This document shows positions 1 through 9,138 of a DNA stretch of 64,000 nucleotides, in pieces. The stretch is from Brettanomyces bruxellensis. Lineage: Eukaryota; Ascomycota; Pichiomycetes; Pichiales; Pichiaceae. Position numbers and translations under genes: made by a program. A model generated the notes under the pieces. It ran no database searches and was not told where the DNA came from. It was given only the letters and a program-made list of their open reading frames with translations. The stretch is from the NCBI RefSeq assembly GCF_011074885.1, contig NC_054690.1, forward strand, positions 1,617,001-1,681,000. The letters run 5' to 3'. Within the stretch, counting starts at the first letter, position 1. Each line of letters begins with the position of its first letter.

Positions 1-1
1 G

Positions 2-3000
2 AGCCGGTTGGCGAACGTGCTTGCGGACCACTTCGAGAATACGCTTTTGTTCACTGTGCCTGCGGCAAGGCGTGCGCAGTTCTACGAGCGGCTCCGCGCC
101 GGTGGCCATACGCTCTACTACAGCGGTGCGCTGGCGCGCGGCGGCTGCTACGTGTTCGTGCCGCCTGGTCTCTGCGGGCGCCCGGACGAGGTGGCGCGCA
201 TTCTCGGCGCTACGGAGCTCGGTACGGACTTCTCGCGCGTCCCGCCGGCGCATCTTGCGGCCTTGCATGAGTTCAAGTGGTGGACTGCGCAGGATCCGGA
301 GGAAAAGAAAAATTCTGAGGGGAGAGGAAATCGAAATGGAGATGAGGAAATCGGGGAAGGTAAAAATGGAATTGAGGGAAAGGAAGAAGGTGAAAATTAT
401 GGAGATGAGAGAAAAGGTAATGGTAATTATGGAAATACTTATGGAAATGATGATGGAGAACATTATGAAGAGAATTATGGAAATGTGAAGAAAGCAAACG
501 ATAATTATGCAAATAATGAAGGAGCAAATGGTTCTAATTACAGTTTAAAGAAAAGAGCTGGGAAAGACAAATTGGATGATGGTGTTAAAGAAAAATCATC
601 TTCTAATATTCACCGTCTTGAAAAGGGATCATCAGCGAATATTCACAGTAATATAGAAAAAGGATCATCTGTTGATAATCGCATCGAAAAAAAGGGCACC
701 GAAAATAATTATGAGGGGGCAAAAATCAAGAGTGAAGAGGCCTCTGAGGGAAAAAGAGGCGACAAAAAAGAACAGCGATCCGACCGAAAAAAAGAAATCG
801 AGAAAAAAGAAAGATGCCGTAGCAACAGCCCCAAAAGCCCAATTCAGCTTCGGCCAACCAGGAGGGCAACCCGAGGGCAGTCGCAGGGCACTCCTGCCGA
901 AGTGTACCAGGAGAATACGTACAACGAGAATACGTACAACGAGAATACGTACAACGAGAATACGTACAACGAGAATACGTACAACGAAAATACGTACAAC
1001 AATCATCCCTACCACGAACATGCGGACAACGACCACCCTGCATACCCCCCTGCGGTGGAGAACGAGTTCGTCCCCCCATCCGCCCGCAGGTCCCCTGAGT
1101 ACGTGCTTGTGGTGGTGCCCCCCGAGACCGTGTCGTGGCACGGTCCCACGGTGGGATTCGAGCCACCAGAAGTTGCCGTGGACCCGCCGTCGGCCGGCCG
1201 GGTGATGCTCGTGGTTCGTGGAGGTGGCCCCGAGGGGTCGCGGCAGGTGTCGCGGGCCGCTGGGTACTTCCGGCGCTGCGTTGGCGACAGCGTGGGGCGC
1301 GGTGCGCGGCGCACGTCGAGCGTCGGCGCTGTCGAGCACTCGTTGCGCGCACTGCGCAAGCATTTTTTCAGCATCACCTGCGCGACGATCGACTCGGTGC
1401 CGACGCTCCGGCGCAAGTGCCGCGCGGTGGGCTCCTGCGAGGAGTTGGCCAACAACTGTTTTTCGTACGTGAAGGATCAGGCGCGCGACTCGATGCGCAC
1501 AATGGGCCCTGCGCGCCGCGCCAACGTTGTGCGCAAGCTCATGCGCATGGCGCTAGAGTGGTTAAGCTTTGTTATCGACGACTGTCAGGCAAGCGACCCG
1601 CGCACCTTTCGCTGGTGCGTGTCTGCGCTAGAGTTCTCGATGGCGGTTACCGCCGGGTTCAACATCATGGCGCTGCGCAATGCGGATTTCGCGGCGCTTA
1701 AGCAGAAGGTTGCGGGTTGCATGTCGCTGCTGATTTCGCACTTTGACATTATGGGGGCGCGGGCACGGCAGCGGCGGCAGCGCGAGGAGCGCATGGAAGG
1801 GCGCGCGGGTAGTGCAAGACGCATCGAGGATGGGCCTGCGCGGCGCACGGAGAGTGCGCTCAGCGAGCGCTACGCAGAGTACCTGCGGCGGGACGCGGGC
1901 GCGGTGCTCCGGCTGCGCGAAGACCGCATGGACCTCGTGGCGCAGATCGAGGCGCAGCGCAGCGCCATCCTGCGCGAGCAGCAGGCCGTCGGCCGCGTCC
2001 TCGACGGCCGCGACACAGAGAATCGCCTGTTGGCCGGCCTGGCCTCCTCGTTCTCCTCTGTGTCCATCCGCTGGCGCAAGGGCAAGTACTTGGGCGGCGG
2101 CACCTGCGGCTCCGTCTACGCGTCCACCAACCTGGACACCGGCGGCCCGATGTCCGTCAAGGAGATCCGTCTCCGCCGCGGTGGGCACGGCGGCCAGTCC
2201 ATCGAGGCAACGGTGCACGCGATCCGCCAGGAGATGACGGTCCTGCAGTTGCTCTCGCACCCGAACATCGTGCAATTTTTCGGCGTGGAGGTCCACCGCG
2301 ACCGCGTGTTTATTTTCATGGAGTACTGCAGCGGGGGTTCGCTCGCGCAGCTGCTCGAGTACGGCCGCATCGAGGATGAGGCGATCGTCCAAATTTATGC
2401 CTTGCAACTTTTGGAGGGCCTCGCGTACATGCACCACTTGGGGGTTGTGCACCGCGACATAAAGCCAGAAAATATCCTTTTGGACCACACGGGTGTTATT
2501 AAAATTATAGATTTTGGCTCGGCCCGAATAATCCACAGGGGCAAATTGAGAAGGGGCGAAAAATATAGGGGGGAGATGAAAAATAGGATGGATGATGATA
2601 TTATGAAAAATAGGATGGATGATGATATTATGGAAAATAGGATGGAAAATAGGATGGAAAATAGGATGGATGATGTTATTGTGAAAAACAGCACTGATAA
2701 TAAAGGGATGATTCAAAGCATTATTAAAAATACAAAGGGCAGCGATGAAGGCATTTCGCAGAAAGGCGAGGGCATCACGGGAAACCCCAAAAAAAGCCTC
2801 ACCATCTCGAAAAACGCTTCCACCATCAATTTCTCAAATGTCCCATCACCCGCGAATTTCAGCAAGAATGCAAATGCAGATGCATATTCAAATTCATATC
2901 CAAATCCAAATTCAAATCCAAACCCAAACTCTCCCACAAACCCCGCTGTACTCGCCACAGCCCCGTTGGAGGGCACCCCCATGTACATGTCGCCAGAGGC

Positions 3001-3307
3001 AATCAAGGGCGGACCCCAGGGCAGGCTGGGTGCCATCGACATATGGGCCCTGGGCTGCTGTGTGCTAGAGATGATCACCGGCAGGCGGCCGTGGGCAAAC
3101 TTGGATAACGAGTTCGCCGTCATGTACCACATCGCCGCGGGCCATGCTCCGGCAATCCCGTCCGAAGAGGAAATCGGACCCCAGGCCCGCCATTTCCTTA
3201 CACAGTGCTTTGACACGGACCCCGCCCGGCGGAAGTCCGCCGTGGAATTGTTGCAAGATCCCTGGATCCGCGAGATACGCCGGGAGGCGTTTGGGGATGA
3301 CGCATGA
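2..3307 (+). CDS. SSK2: Ssk2/Ssk22-type MAPKKK of the HOG osmostress pathway, 5' end cut by the window
   Basis: MAP kinase kinase kinase that would phosphorylate the Pbs2 MAPKK in high-osmolarity signalling. The frame is already open at base 2 and no ATG is seen, so the N-terminus lies outside the window; about 1100 residues are visible, while S. cerevisiae Ssk2 is about 1580. A conserved Ssk2 regulatory region (RTFRWCVSALEF, MSLLISHFDIMGAR) precedes the kinase domain. That domain shows a glycine loop (GGGTCGSVY), VKEIRL, HRDIKPEN, DFGSAR near residue 835, GTPMYMSPE near residue 989 and a C-terminus typical of Ssk2 (EMITGRRPWANLDNE, DPWI, AFGDD). Odd features: about 150 residues of low-complexity sequence separate DFG from GTPMYMSPE, and a second low-complexity block spans roughly residues 98-345. 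Both blocks are AT- and purine-rich inside an otherwise GC-rich gene. It could equally be called SSK22. Confidence 0.9.
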   Translation, partial: SRLANVLADHFENTLLFTVPAARRAQFYERLRAGGHTLYYSGALARGGCYVFVPPGLCGRPDEVARILGATELGTDFSRVPPAHLAALHEFKWWTAQDPEEKKNSEGRGNRNGDEEIGEGKNGIEGKEEGENYGDERKGNGNYGNTYGNDDGEHYEENYGNVKKANDNYANNEGANGSNYSLKKRAGKDKLDDGVKEKSSSNIHRLEKGSSANIHSNIEKGSSVDNRIEKKGTENNYEGAKIKSEEASEGKRGDKKEQRSDRKKEIEKKERCRSNSPKSPIQLRPTRRATRGQSQGTPAEVYQENTYNENTYNENTYNENTYNENTYNENTYNNHPYHEHADNDHPAYPPAVENEFVPPSARRSPEYVLVVVPPETVSWHGPTVGFEPPEVAVDPPSAGRVMLVVRGGGPEGSRQVSRAAGYFRRCVGDSVGRGARRTSSVGAVEHSLRALRKHFFSITCATIDSVPTLRRKCRAVGSCEELANNCFSYVKDQARDSMRTMGPARRANVVRKLMRMALEWLSFVIDDCQASDPRTFRWCVSALEFSMAVTAGFNIMALRNADFAALKQKVAGCMSLLISHFDIMGARARQRRQREERMEGRAGSARRIEDGPARRTESALSERYAEYLRRDAGAVLRLREDRMDLVAQIEAQRSAILREQQAVGRVLDGRDTENRLLAGLASSFSSVSIRWRKGKYLGGGTCGSVYASTNLDTGGPMSVKEIRLRRGGHGGQSIEATVHAIRQEMTVLQLLSHPNIVQFFGVEVHRDRVFIFMEYCSGGSLAQLLEYGRIEDEAIVQIYALQLLEGLAYMHHLGVVHRDIKPENILLDHTGVIKIIDFGSARIIHRGKLRRGEKYRGEMKNRMDDDIMKNRMDDDIMENRMENRMENRMDDVIVKNSTDNKGMIQSIIKNTKGSDEGISQKGEGITGNPKKSLTISKNASTINFSNVPSPANFSKNANADAYSNSYPNPNSNPNPNSPTNPAVLATAPLEGTPMYMSPEAIKGGPQGRLGAIDIWALGCCVLEMITGRRPWANLDNEFAVMYHIAAGHAPAIPSEEEIGPQARHFLTQCFDTDPARRKSAVELLQDPWIREIRREAFGDDA
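911..1000 (+). repeat. Six in-frame 15-bp repeats encoding NENTY
   Basis: Six consecutive copies of gagaatacgtacaac, the last with one G-to-A change. They lie inside the MAPKKK coding region and translate to repeated Asn-Glu-Asn-Thr-Tyr. The unit is a multiple of three, so copy-number change keeps the frame. The near-perfect identity suggests recent expansion. Confidence 0.95.
2575..2690 (+). repeat. Low-complexity repeats encoding the MAPKKK activation-loop insertion
   Basis: Degenerate repeats of about 12 and 24 bp (ATGAAAAATAGGATGGATGA-like units) encode runs such as MKNRMDDDI and MENR inside the insertion between kinase subdomains VII and VIII. Further downstream (about 2880-2940) an Asn/Pro/Ser-rich stretch is encoded by tttcaaatccaaa-like units. 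Confidence 0.85.
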
Positions 3308-3972
3308 GGGAGACAGAAAAAGGAAAAGAGGGCACGAAGAAAAGGAAAAGGAGAAGAGGGGGCACGAAGAAAAAGACAAAAGACAAAAGAGGGGTAAAAA
3401 GAAAAGGGATTGGAGAGAAGAAAGATTAACGGAGGGAGTAGGAGAAAGGAAAAAGAAAAGAGTGAAGAGGGTGAAGAATGAAGAGAGTGAATAATAAAGA
3501 GAGTCAATAATAAAGAGAGTCAATAATAAAGAGTCAATAATAAAGAGAGTGAATAACAAAGAGAGTGAATAACAAAGAGATTGAATAATGAAGAGAGTGA
3601 ATGATTAAGTAATGTGATAAGCAAAGTATGCTATTACTGTTGCTATTATTGTTGCTATTATTGTATATTTCCTTCTGCTTTGTAATCATACATATCTATG
3701 CATTATTAACGCCCTACTTCACATTGTACCGTTTAAATAATCAAATCTCTAAACTCCATGCTCATCTTCTGAAAGCACCTTCCCAATTAAACCATTTACT
3801 TAATCCAAATTTATATTTTCTAGATATCCACTGCATGAAATAAACACTCTAAGGAAATCCTATCCGCATTTATTCCGTCCCATTTCACCATTTCCCTAAA
3901 AGTCTCCTACATCCGTACACCACAAATAAGCTCAACCTGAACTCCTCTAATAGTACACCCATATAAATACAA
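3308..3972. other. Convergent intergenic region, purine-rich with a minisatellite
   Basis: Lies between the 3' ends of the MAPKKK and the kelch gene. About 3308-3480 is almost pure A/G on the plus strand, followed by a tandem array (listed separately) and an AT-rich stretch with CTATTATTGTTG repeats near 3640-3662. No supported gene. Confidence 0.7.
3482..3607 (+). repeat. 16-bp minisatellite, eight copies
   Basis: Eight consecutive units of the form agagagtsaataayaa; the fourth lacks two bases and the last two are degenerate. A further degenerate unit precedes it at 3466-3481. It sits just 3' of the MAPKKK stop. Confidence 0.9.
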
Positions 3973-6489
3973 CTACATCCGCATAAACGAAGTATACAAC
4001 TCCGTCACGTTTCCCCCGTAAACATTCTGTAAATCATGATTCCTCTGCCGGTAATTCTTCCGGCACACTTTCCGAACATCCCCACCAATAAGCAGCAACT
4101 TCGACTCGAGTCTCACCATAGGGGAACATGCAAACATGAGAAACGCATCTTTATCGACAAATGACGCGAGACACCGCACAAAGTAGAAGTCGATCGGCCG
4201 CCAGCTGAACCTCTCCAAGTCTAAAATGTATGTGCGGTAGCAAACTTCCAGCTTGTCGTGTTTCTTGCCCAAGCGAATAGTATGGATGCCAAGAAACCCT
4301 TCCGGTGTAGAGGTGAAGCAGCGGTTGTCCTGGGAGTCTGCCTCCGGTTTGATGAAATTCTCAACAATCTTAAGTGCAGACTGGTACAGGAGTTCTTTCC
4401 CCTTTGGGATGCCGGACTCGGGAATTGTCTCAAAGACACTTGGTGCAAATTGATCGCGCGATATTCCACCCATGATCAACATGTGGTACATGTTTGTTGT
4501 GCATTCGTGCCCACATATGGGCAACTCAGCCTGCTTTCCGGCCTTGTTTGTCACCATCATGATCCACTTCTCCTGCCGGAAGTCGAACCACCAACTATCG
4601 CCGAAGATGACTTTCTTTCGAAACGTGCACTCTCCGTTTTCCAGCCTCACCTTGATGTGCACTTCGCACGACCCACCGTTTATCAAGAGTATTTTGTTGT
4701 GGAGTGCAGGCATCATGCTTGTATGTGCAGCTTCCGGGTTCACTGATAGGGGGGAGGTTGATTCTTGCTGGAGAGATAAAGAAGGAGAAGGACTTTTTGA
4801 GAACAAAGGAGTGATTGAGGAATCTGTGGAAGAGTTCTTTGTGAGGTTTTCAGGGCTGTCAGGCAAACTTTTATGACTTTTACAACTCTCGGGACTTTTG
4901 GAATTGCTCCTAGAAGCAGTCTTAGAGGGTCTTTTGGCAGGAATTCGACGTTGCTTCAAGTGCTCTCTAAAAAGTTCTTTCGAGGGTCCTCTAGAGAGCT
5001 CTTCAGAACAAATTTCGGGGTGTCTTTGGTCTCTAGAAAGCCTTTCAAAGTGCATTTCAGGATGCTTTGGGGTATTCTCACGATTCATCTTATTCTCACA
5101 ATTCCTCCTCTTCTCACTCCGTTCAACCGAAGATCGGTCCACCAACTGCATGCTGAAGAATCCTCTCGGTTTCGGCCAGGGCTCGTCACCATGACAATCA
5201 AGAAGACCACTAAAAGACTCACCTGCAAATGCAGTAGGCTTTAAAACACCGTGCATGTCCAAATTGAGCTCGTACTGGTCACCAATCAGGTCGAATTTCC
5301 CGATTGGGCAGCACACAACCTCGTCTTTGAACCCGTACTGGTCCCAAAAGATGTCGCACTTCCAAAGATCGTTCAAGGCAACGTAAGAATTGCCCGATGC
5401 AGACATCTTGTAGCCGCCCATGATGAAAATAACGGCCGAACTGGACGCGATGCCGCACGAGCTGCCAGATTCAGACTCGCCACTAGAAAACCCGCATGAC
5501 GCATACCTGGATTGGGAATGCGGACCCTCCGCAACAGGCAGGCACGTGCATGAATGCCCAAACCGGCCAATTGCCAACGGAAGCGACGTGCTGTACGTCG
5601 GATGCACCAAAATCCGAAGTTGGTGAAACGTGCTCGAAAGCGCGTCAAATCGCCACAGATCGTTGTTCGGGTGCAGCGTGCGTGTGACAATCACGTGATC
5701 TGGGTCAGGGCGCGTAATCCTGGTCCGAAGCTCGATGCCTCCGTACACCAGAAACGAGTTGCGGCCTGGCGTTACCATCCCGGAGCACAGAACAGGCTTT
5801 ACGCGGTTTCCCTGAAGCCTGATCACGTGTCTAAACGTGTTGGAGTCCGGCATGTACACCATGAGGTACTCGTTTGGCACAGAGGCCAAGTTCATCAACT
5901 TGTCTCGGCTCAGCGGAACCGGAACGTCGTACTCGAACACCATTTTGATGTTTTTTGGCGCGATCCGGAAGTGGTCCGTGAGATTTTCGAGGTAGCACTC
6001 ATACGAGTGCCGTGACATGCACACCAACCCCCCAAAGATGTAAACGTTGGAGTTCAGGCTTGCCGCCGCGTGGTACGCGATGCCCGTCAACGGCGCGTCG
6101 CTGAAGATGCTTGGCAAATTCACAAAACTGCTAAAATGCGAAGTTGGGTTGTCCACCACGCGTTTTGTACCCTTTGATTTTTCGCTTTTTGCCGTTTCCT
6201 GGGCCCGCGGGGTCAAAATCCAGTGCTTCCGGCGGTAGTCTGCCGTCGCCGACGTCGATCGGCCCTCGAACATGTGGCTGTCGTAGTTGAGTCCGCGGAA
6301 ATACTCCAAGTACTTGCCCGAAACGCCGGAAACGTCGGAAATGTCACAAGCACCGCCGTTTTTCTCCAATCCAGCACTATCCGGCATCCCGCACTGCCCC
6401 TGCGACACCACCGCAGCATTGTAAGATGGATAAACCACGGGGTACTTGAGGAAGTCCGGCACGTCTGGCTGGGAGAGGTATTTGTCCAT
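3973..6489 (-). CDS. GPB2: Kelch-repeat regulator of cAMP-PKA signalling, Gpb1/Gpb2 (Krh) type
   Basis: Protein of 838 residues. S. cerevisiae Gpb1/Gpb2 are kelch proteins that associate with the G-alpha protein Gpa2 and restrain PKA. The segment near residues 120-155 (SIFSD, IAYHAAASL, NVYIFGGL) closely resembles the start of the Gpb2 propeller as I recall it. Further kelch-type blade motifs follow: SFLVYGGIELRTR near 250, VIFIMGGY near 350, ILLINGGS near 600, MLIMGGI near 670 and LLLIGGD near 803. A Ser/Lys/Arg-rich linker at about 455-590 interrupts the propeller, as in the family. Length fits (Gpb2 is about 880). The start at 6489 is the first ATG of the open frame. GPB1 and GPB2 cannot be separated from sequence alone. 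Confidence 0.82.
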   Translation of the reverse strand: MDKYLSQPDVPDFLKYPVVYPSYNAAVVSQGQCGMPDSAGLEKNGGACDISDVSGVSGKYLEYFRGLNYDSHMFEGRSTSATADYRRKHWILTPRAQETAKSEKSKGTKRVVDNPTSHFSSFVNLPSIFSDAPLTGIAYHAAASLNSNVYIFGGLVCMSRHSYECYLENLTDHFRIAPKNIKMVFEYDVPVPLSRDKLMNLASVPNEYLMVYMPDSNTFRHVIRLQGNRVKPVLCSGMVTPGRNSFLVYGGIELRTRITRPDPDHVIVTRTLHPNNDLWRFDALSSTFHQLRILVHPTYSTSLPLAIGRFGHSCTCLPVAEGPHSQSRYASCGFSSGESESGSSCGIASSSAVIFIMGGYKMSASGNSYVALNDLWKCDIFWDQYGFKDEVVCCPIGKFDLIGDQYELNLDMHGVLKPTAFAGESFSGLLDCHGDEPWPKPRGFFSMQLVDRSSVERSEKRRNCENKMNRENTPKHPEMHFERLSRDQRHPEICSEELSRGPSKELFREHLKQRRIPAKRPSKTASRSNSKSPESCKSHKSLPDSPENLTKNSSTDSSITPLFSKSPSPSLSLQQESTSPLSVNPEAAHTSMMPALHNKILLINGGSCEVHIKVRLENGECTFRKKVIFGDSWWFDFRQEKWIMMVTNKAGKQAELPICGHECTTNMYHMLIMGGISRDQFAPSVFETIPESGIPKGKELLYQSALKIVENFIKPEADSQDNRCFTSTPEGFLGIHTIRLGKKHDKLEVCYRTYILDLERFSWRPIDFYFVRCLASFVDKDAFLMFACSPMVRLESKLLLIGGDVRKVCRKNYRQRNHDLQNVYGGNVTELYTSFMRM

Positions 6490-7558
6490 TTGATGATGTC
6501 TGTCGGTTTAATCTGTTGATAATGATGCAAGTAATGAAGTCAGGGGATCACCTCGCTTGTATCAATTCAATTACCTCACTTTAATCAATTCAATTCAATC
6601 ACCTCCCTTCTATTAATCAATCCAATCACCTCACTTCTATTAACTCAATAATTGCCTCACTTCTATCAATTCAATAATCGTCTCACTTCAGTTAATCCAA
6701 TCTCTTCAATGAATGCAATCCACTAGCTCACTAAGCAAAAGCCCAATATTCTATCAATCTATGTTCACAGCTATAACACCAAAACACTTCTGTGCTACTT
6801 TAAGTTGCTGCCAACACCATCAGCAAACAAAAACATATATAACTTGGTTAGCAATTTCAAAGATTTAATTAATTATAATATTATCGCCTGGGCAAAGCCA
6901 GATCAAATTTTATCAGATGGGGTAGCATACAATGTTCCCGGAAACGCAGGGCAAGATAGCAGCAATAGGGTAGGAAAAAGAAACAAAAAATTGAAAGAAG
7001 GAAAGATAAAAAAAACAAGACAAAGAAAATAAAACAAAGCGGAAAAAGACAAAAGAAGGGGAAAAAAATTAAAATAAAAAGACAAAAAAAGATAAAAGAA
7101 AGGACCAAAAAGACCAAAAAGAGAAAATATATGGCAAGGGAAAAGCAAGGAAAACAAGCATAGAGGCAAAAAAGAAAAGATTAAATAAAAGTAAAATATA
7201 TAGTACCAAAAAACGTTAGTGCGGGGAAACAGCGTCTTTTTTTTTGTGCAAGAAGCATGGAAGCACGTGAAGAGCAAACCAGAAGAAAAACAGTGTATAG
7301 TCTACCCGGAGTCCACCTGGATATCGCTAACTCTCCGCGCATTTGCATCCCCAAGCAAATTCTACCTGCACGAATTGGCATCCCGCACTCCTGTTACATC
7401 ACGCATCTCTCTTACATATTACACTTCTCCCATCCCACACTACTTACTGCACTTCTCCCATCCCACCTTTCTTACATCATACATCCCTACACCACTTCTT
7501 GATATATCTGAAACTCACATTCTCTTACACGCAATTGCTATAACGCAACCACCACGCA
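6490..7558. other. Intergenic region upstream of the kelch gene
   Basis: Contains a tandem array at 6549-6705 (listed separately), an AT-rich stretch, a long A/G-rich stretch at about 6960-7200 and, near 7380-7500, T/C-rich sequence with CATCCCAC-type repeats just 3' of DUG1. Open frames here are translations of low-complexity DNA and are not supported as genes. Confidence 0.65.
6549..6705 (-). repeat. Imperfect 24-27-bp tandem array in the kelch gene upstream region
   Basis: About six degenerate copies of a unit like cacctcacttctattaatc followed by aattcaat, beginning near 6549, 6573, 6600, 6627, 6654 and 6680. The array lies 60-215 bp upstream of the kelch start codon, in the expected promoter or 5' leader. 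Confidence 0.85.
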
Positions 7559-8998
7559 TCACTGGCCACCCAAATAGTGCAAGTACGCAGTCATGGTCTT
7601 GACACCACCTATGTAGTTGTCCATGTTGAGCTTTTCGTTGATGGAATGGGCACCATCATCGCCTCTTCCCATAGGAAGCAAAACAGCATTTGTGTTCAAC
7701 TCCTTTTCGAAAGTCAAAGTTATAGGAATGGAGCCACCGTCACGGATATAGTCGGGATCGACACCCCAGACCAAGTTTGTGGCCTTCTTTGCAGCCGAAA
7801 ATGCTTTGTTGAATGGATCGCTCAACCAGTAATCACCATCGTGCATTAATTGGACGGAGAACTTGTTTGGAGAGTGCAATTGGGCGAATTTCTCGGTGCA
7901 ATAGGCGGAAACAAGCTCTGTAAGCTTCGAAGAAGCGATGTTTGGAACCGTCCGGATCGAGAACTTGCCTGAAACCTTGGCTGGGATAACAGTCTTCTCG
8001 CCAACTCCGGAAAATGCACCCTCTATACCGTGCAATGAGAGCGAAGGGTACCTCCAGCGATGCATTAAGATGTCTTTCTTGTCACTGTAGATGGAGATAT
8101 CGGCGGCACCGGTCGACTTGGCCAATTCCGCAGTGTCGTAGTCGATGTCATCATACAATTGGGACTCCTTTTGCGTGACTGGAGCCACCATTTCGTCAAT
8201 TCCTGGAATGAGGATCTTTCCGTCACCATCCACAAGTTGTGACATCAATTTAACGAGATCTGTCATGGGCTCGTGCACGATACCACCGAAAATTCCAGAG
8301 TGGAGGTCGGCCGAAGGTCCCTCAATGGTCATTTGGTAGTAGTTAACACCACGAAGTCCGTAGGTGAGAACTGGCTTCCGGGTTCCCAACCAGTAATTAT
8401 CGCATATGCAGACCACATCGACGCCCTTGAATGCCTTGTCGGCCTCCTCGTGGATCAACTTGTCCAAGCCAATCGACCCGGACTCCTCCATTCCTTCAAA
8501 GCACGTCACTATGTTGACCGGAAGGGCGATTCCAGCCTCTTTGTGTGCCTCAAGCACGTTTAACCAGCCAATCACAGGGCCCTTGTCGTCCGTGGAGCCC
8601 CGGCCGATCAACCGGTCGCCCTTCTGCACCAGTGTGAAGGGTTCGGTGTCCCATCCGTCCTCTTTGAAGGCTGGTTGCACATCATAATGGCCGTAAACAA
8701 GCACTGTTTTCTTGCTTGCATCGTGTCCAAAGTGCGCAACCACCACTGGAGGCAACTCCAAGCCTTTGTTCGTGACTGGCTCTGGTTGCTCGCCCATAAA
8801 CTTCAACTCCACATCGTCTGCACCGAGGTTTTTCAACTCAGACTCTAGAAACTCTCCCATCTTGACAACTTTTGGCCGGAGTGACTCGTCTCCAGAAACA
8901 GATGGAATCGAGACCGCGTGGCCCAATCTTTTGACGAAGTTGGGCTTGAGGTCATTGATCTTTGCGAAGACTGGCTTTAGGTTTGTTTCAACGGTCAT
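7559..8998 (-). CDS. DUG1: Cys-Gly metallodipeptidase of glutathione breakdown, M20 family
   Basis: Encodes 479 residues from the ATG at 8998 (S. cerevisiae Dug1 is 481). Dug1 cleaves Cys-Gly, a glutathione breakdown product. M20 metal-ligand motifs are visible: YGHYDVQP near residue 103, GRGSTDDKG near 133, the catalytic glutamates in EGMEESG near 168 and CDNYW near 195. The C-terminus contains the RDGGSIPIT segment and GRGDDGAHS. The start at 8998 (MTVETNLKPVF) fits family length, but the frame stays open to 9385. An in-frame ATG at 9133 would add 45 residues resembling a mitochondrial presequence. A TATA element overlaps that upstream ATG, which favours the short form as the main product. 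Confidence 0.95.
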   Translation of the reverse strand: MTVETNLKPVFAKINDLKPNFVKRLGHAVSIPSVSGDESLRPKVVKMGEFLESELKNLGADDVELKFMGEQPEPVTNKGLELPPVVVAHFGHDASKKTVLVYGHYDVQPAFKEDGWDTEPFTLVQKGDRLIGRGSTDDKGPVIGWLNVLEAHKEAGIALPVNIVTCFEGMEESGSIGLDKLIHEEADKAFKGVDVVCICDNYWLGTRKPVLTYGLRGVNYYQMTIEGPSADLHSGIFGGIVHEPMTDLVKLMSQLVDGDGKILIPGIDEMVAPVTQKESQLYDDIDYDTAELAKSTGAADISIYSDKKDILMHRWRYPSLSLHGIEGAFSGVGEKTVIPAKVSGKFSIRTVPNIASSKLTELVSAYCTEKFAQLHSPNKFSVQLMHDGDYWLSDPFNKAFSAAKKATNLVWGVDPDYIRDGGSIPITLTFEKELNTNAVLLPMGRGDDGAHSINEKLNMDNYIGGVKTMTAYLHYLGGQ

Positions 8999-9132
8999 TT
9001 TCGAGTAATGATGAGTGTATCTTGTGTGCAATGTGTTGGTAATGCCAAATGTGCGCTTAAGTAAGGATTTGTGTGCTGTACGACTCAGTAGTGCTGTGGC
9101 TGATGGTAAAAGATGCCTGGTACGATTGAGCA

Positions 9133-9138
9133 TATATA
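9133..9138 (-). promoter_or_regulatory. TATA element upstream of DUG1
   Basis: TATATA on the minus strand, 135-140 bp upstream of the DUG1 start at 8998. It overlaps the A of the possible upstream ATG. A transcript initiated 40-120 bp downstream, as is usual in yeast, would lack that ATG. Confidence 0.5.

Noticed and set aside
911..1000. Regularly spaced short repeats that could be mistaken for a CRISPR array
   Set aside because: The units are contiguous without unique spacers, encode an in-frame peptide repeat and lie in a eukaryotic gene.
3198..3559. Overlapping minus-strand open frames in the MAPKKK 3' region
   Set aside because: They arise from purine-rich DNA read in reverse (Phe/Leu/Ser-rich) and overlap a well supported kinase domain or repeats.
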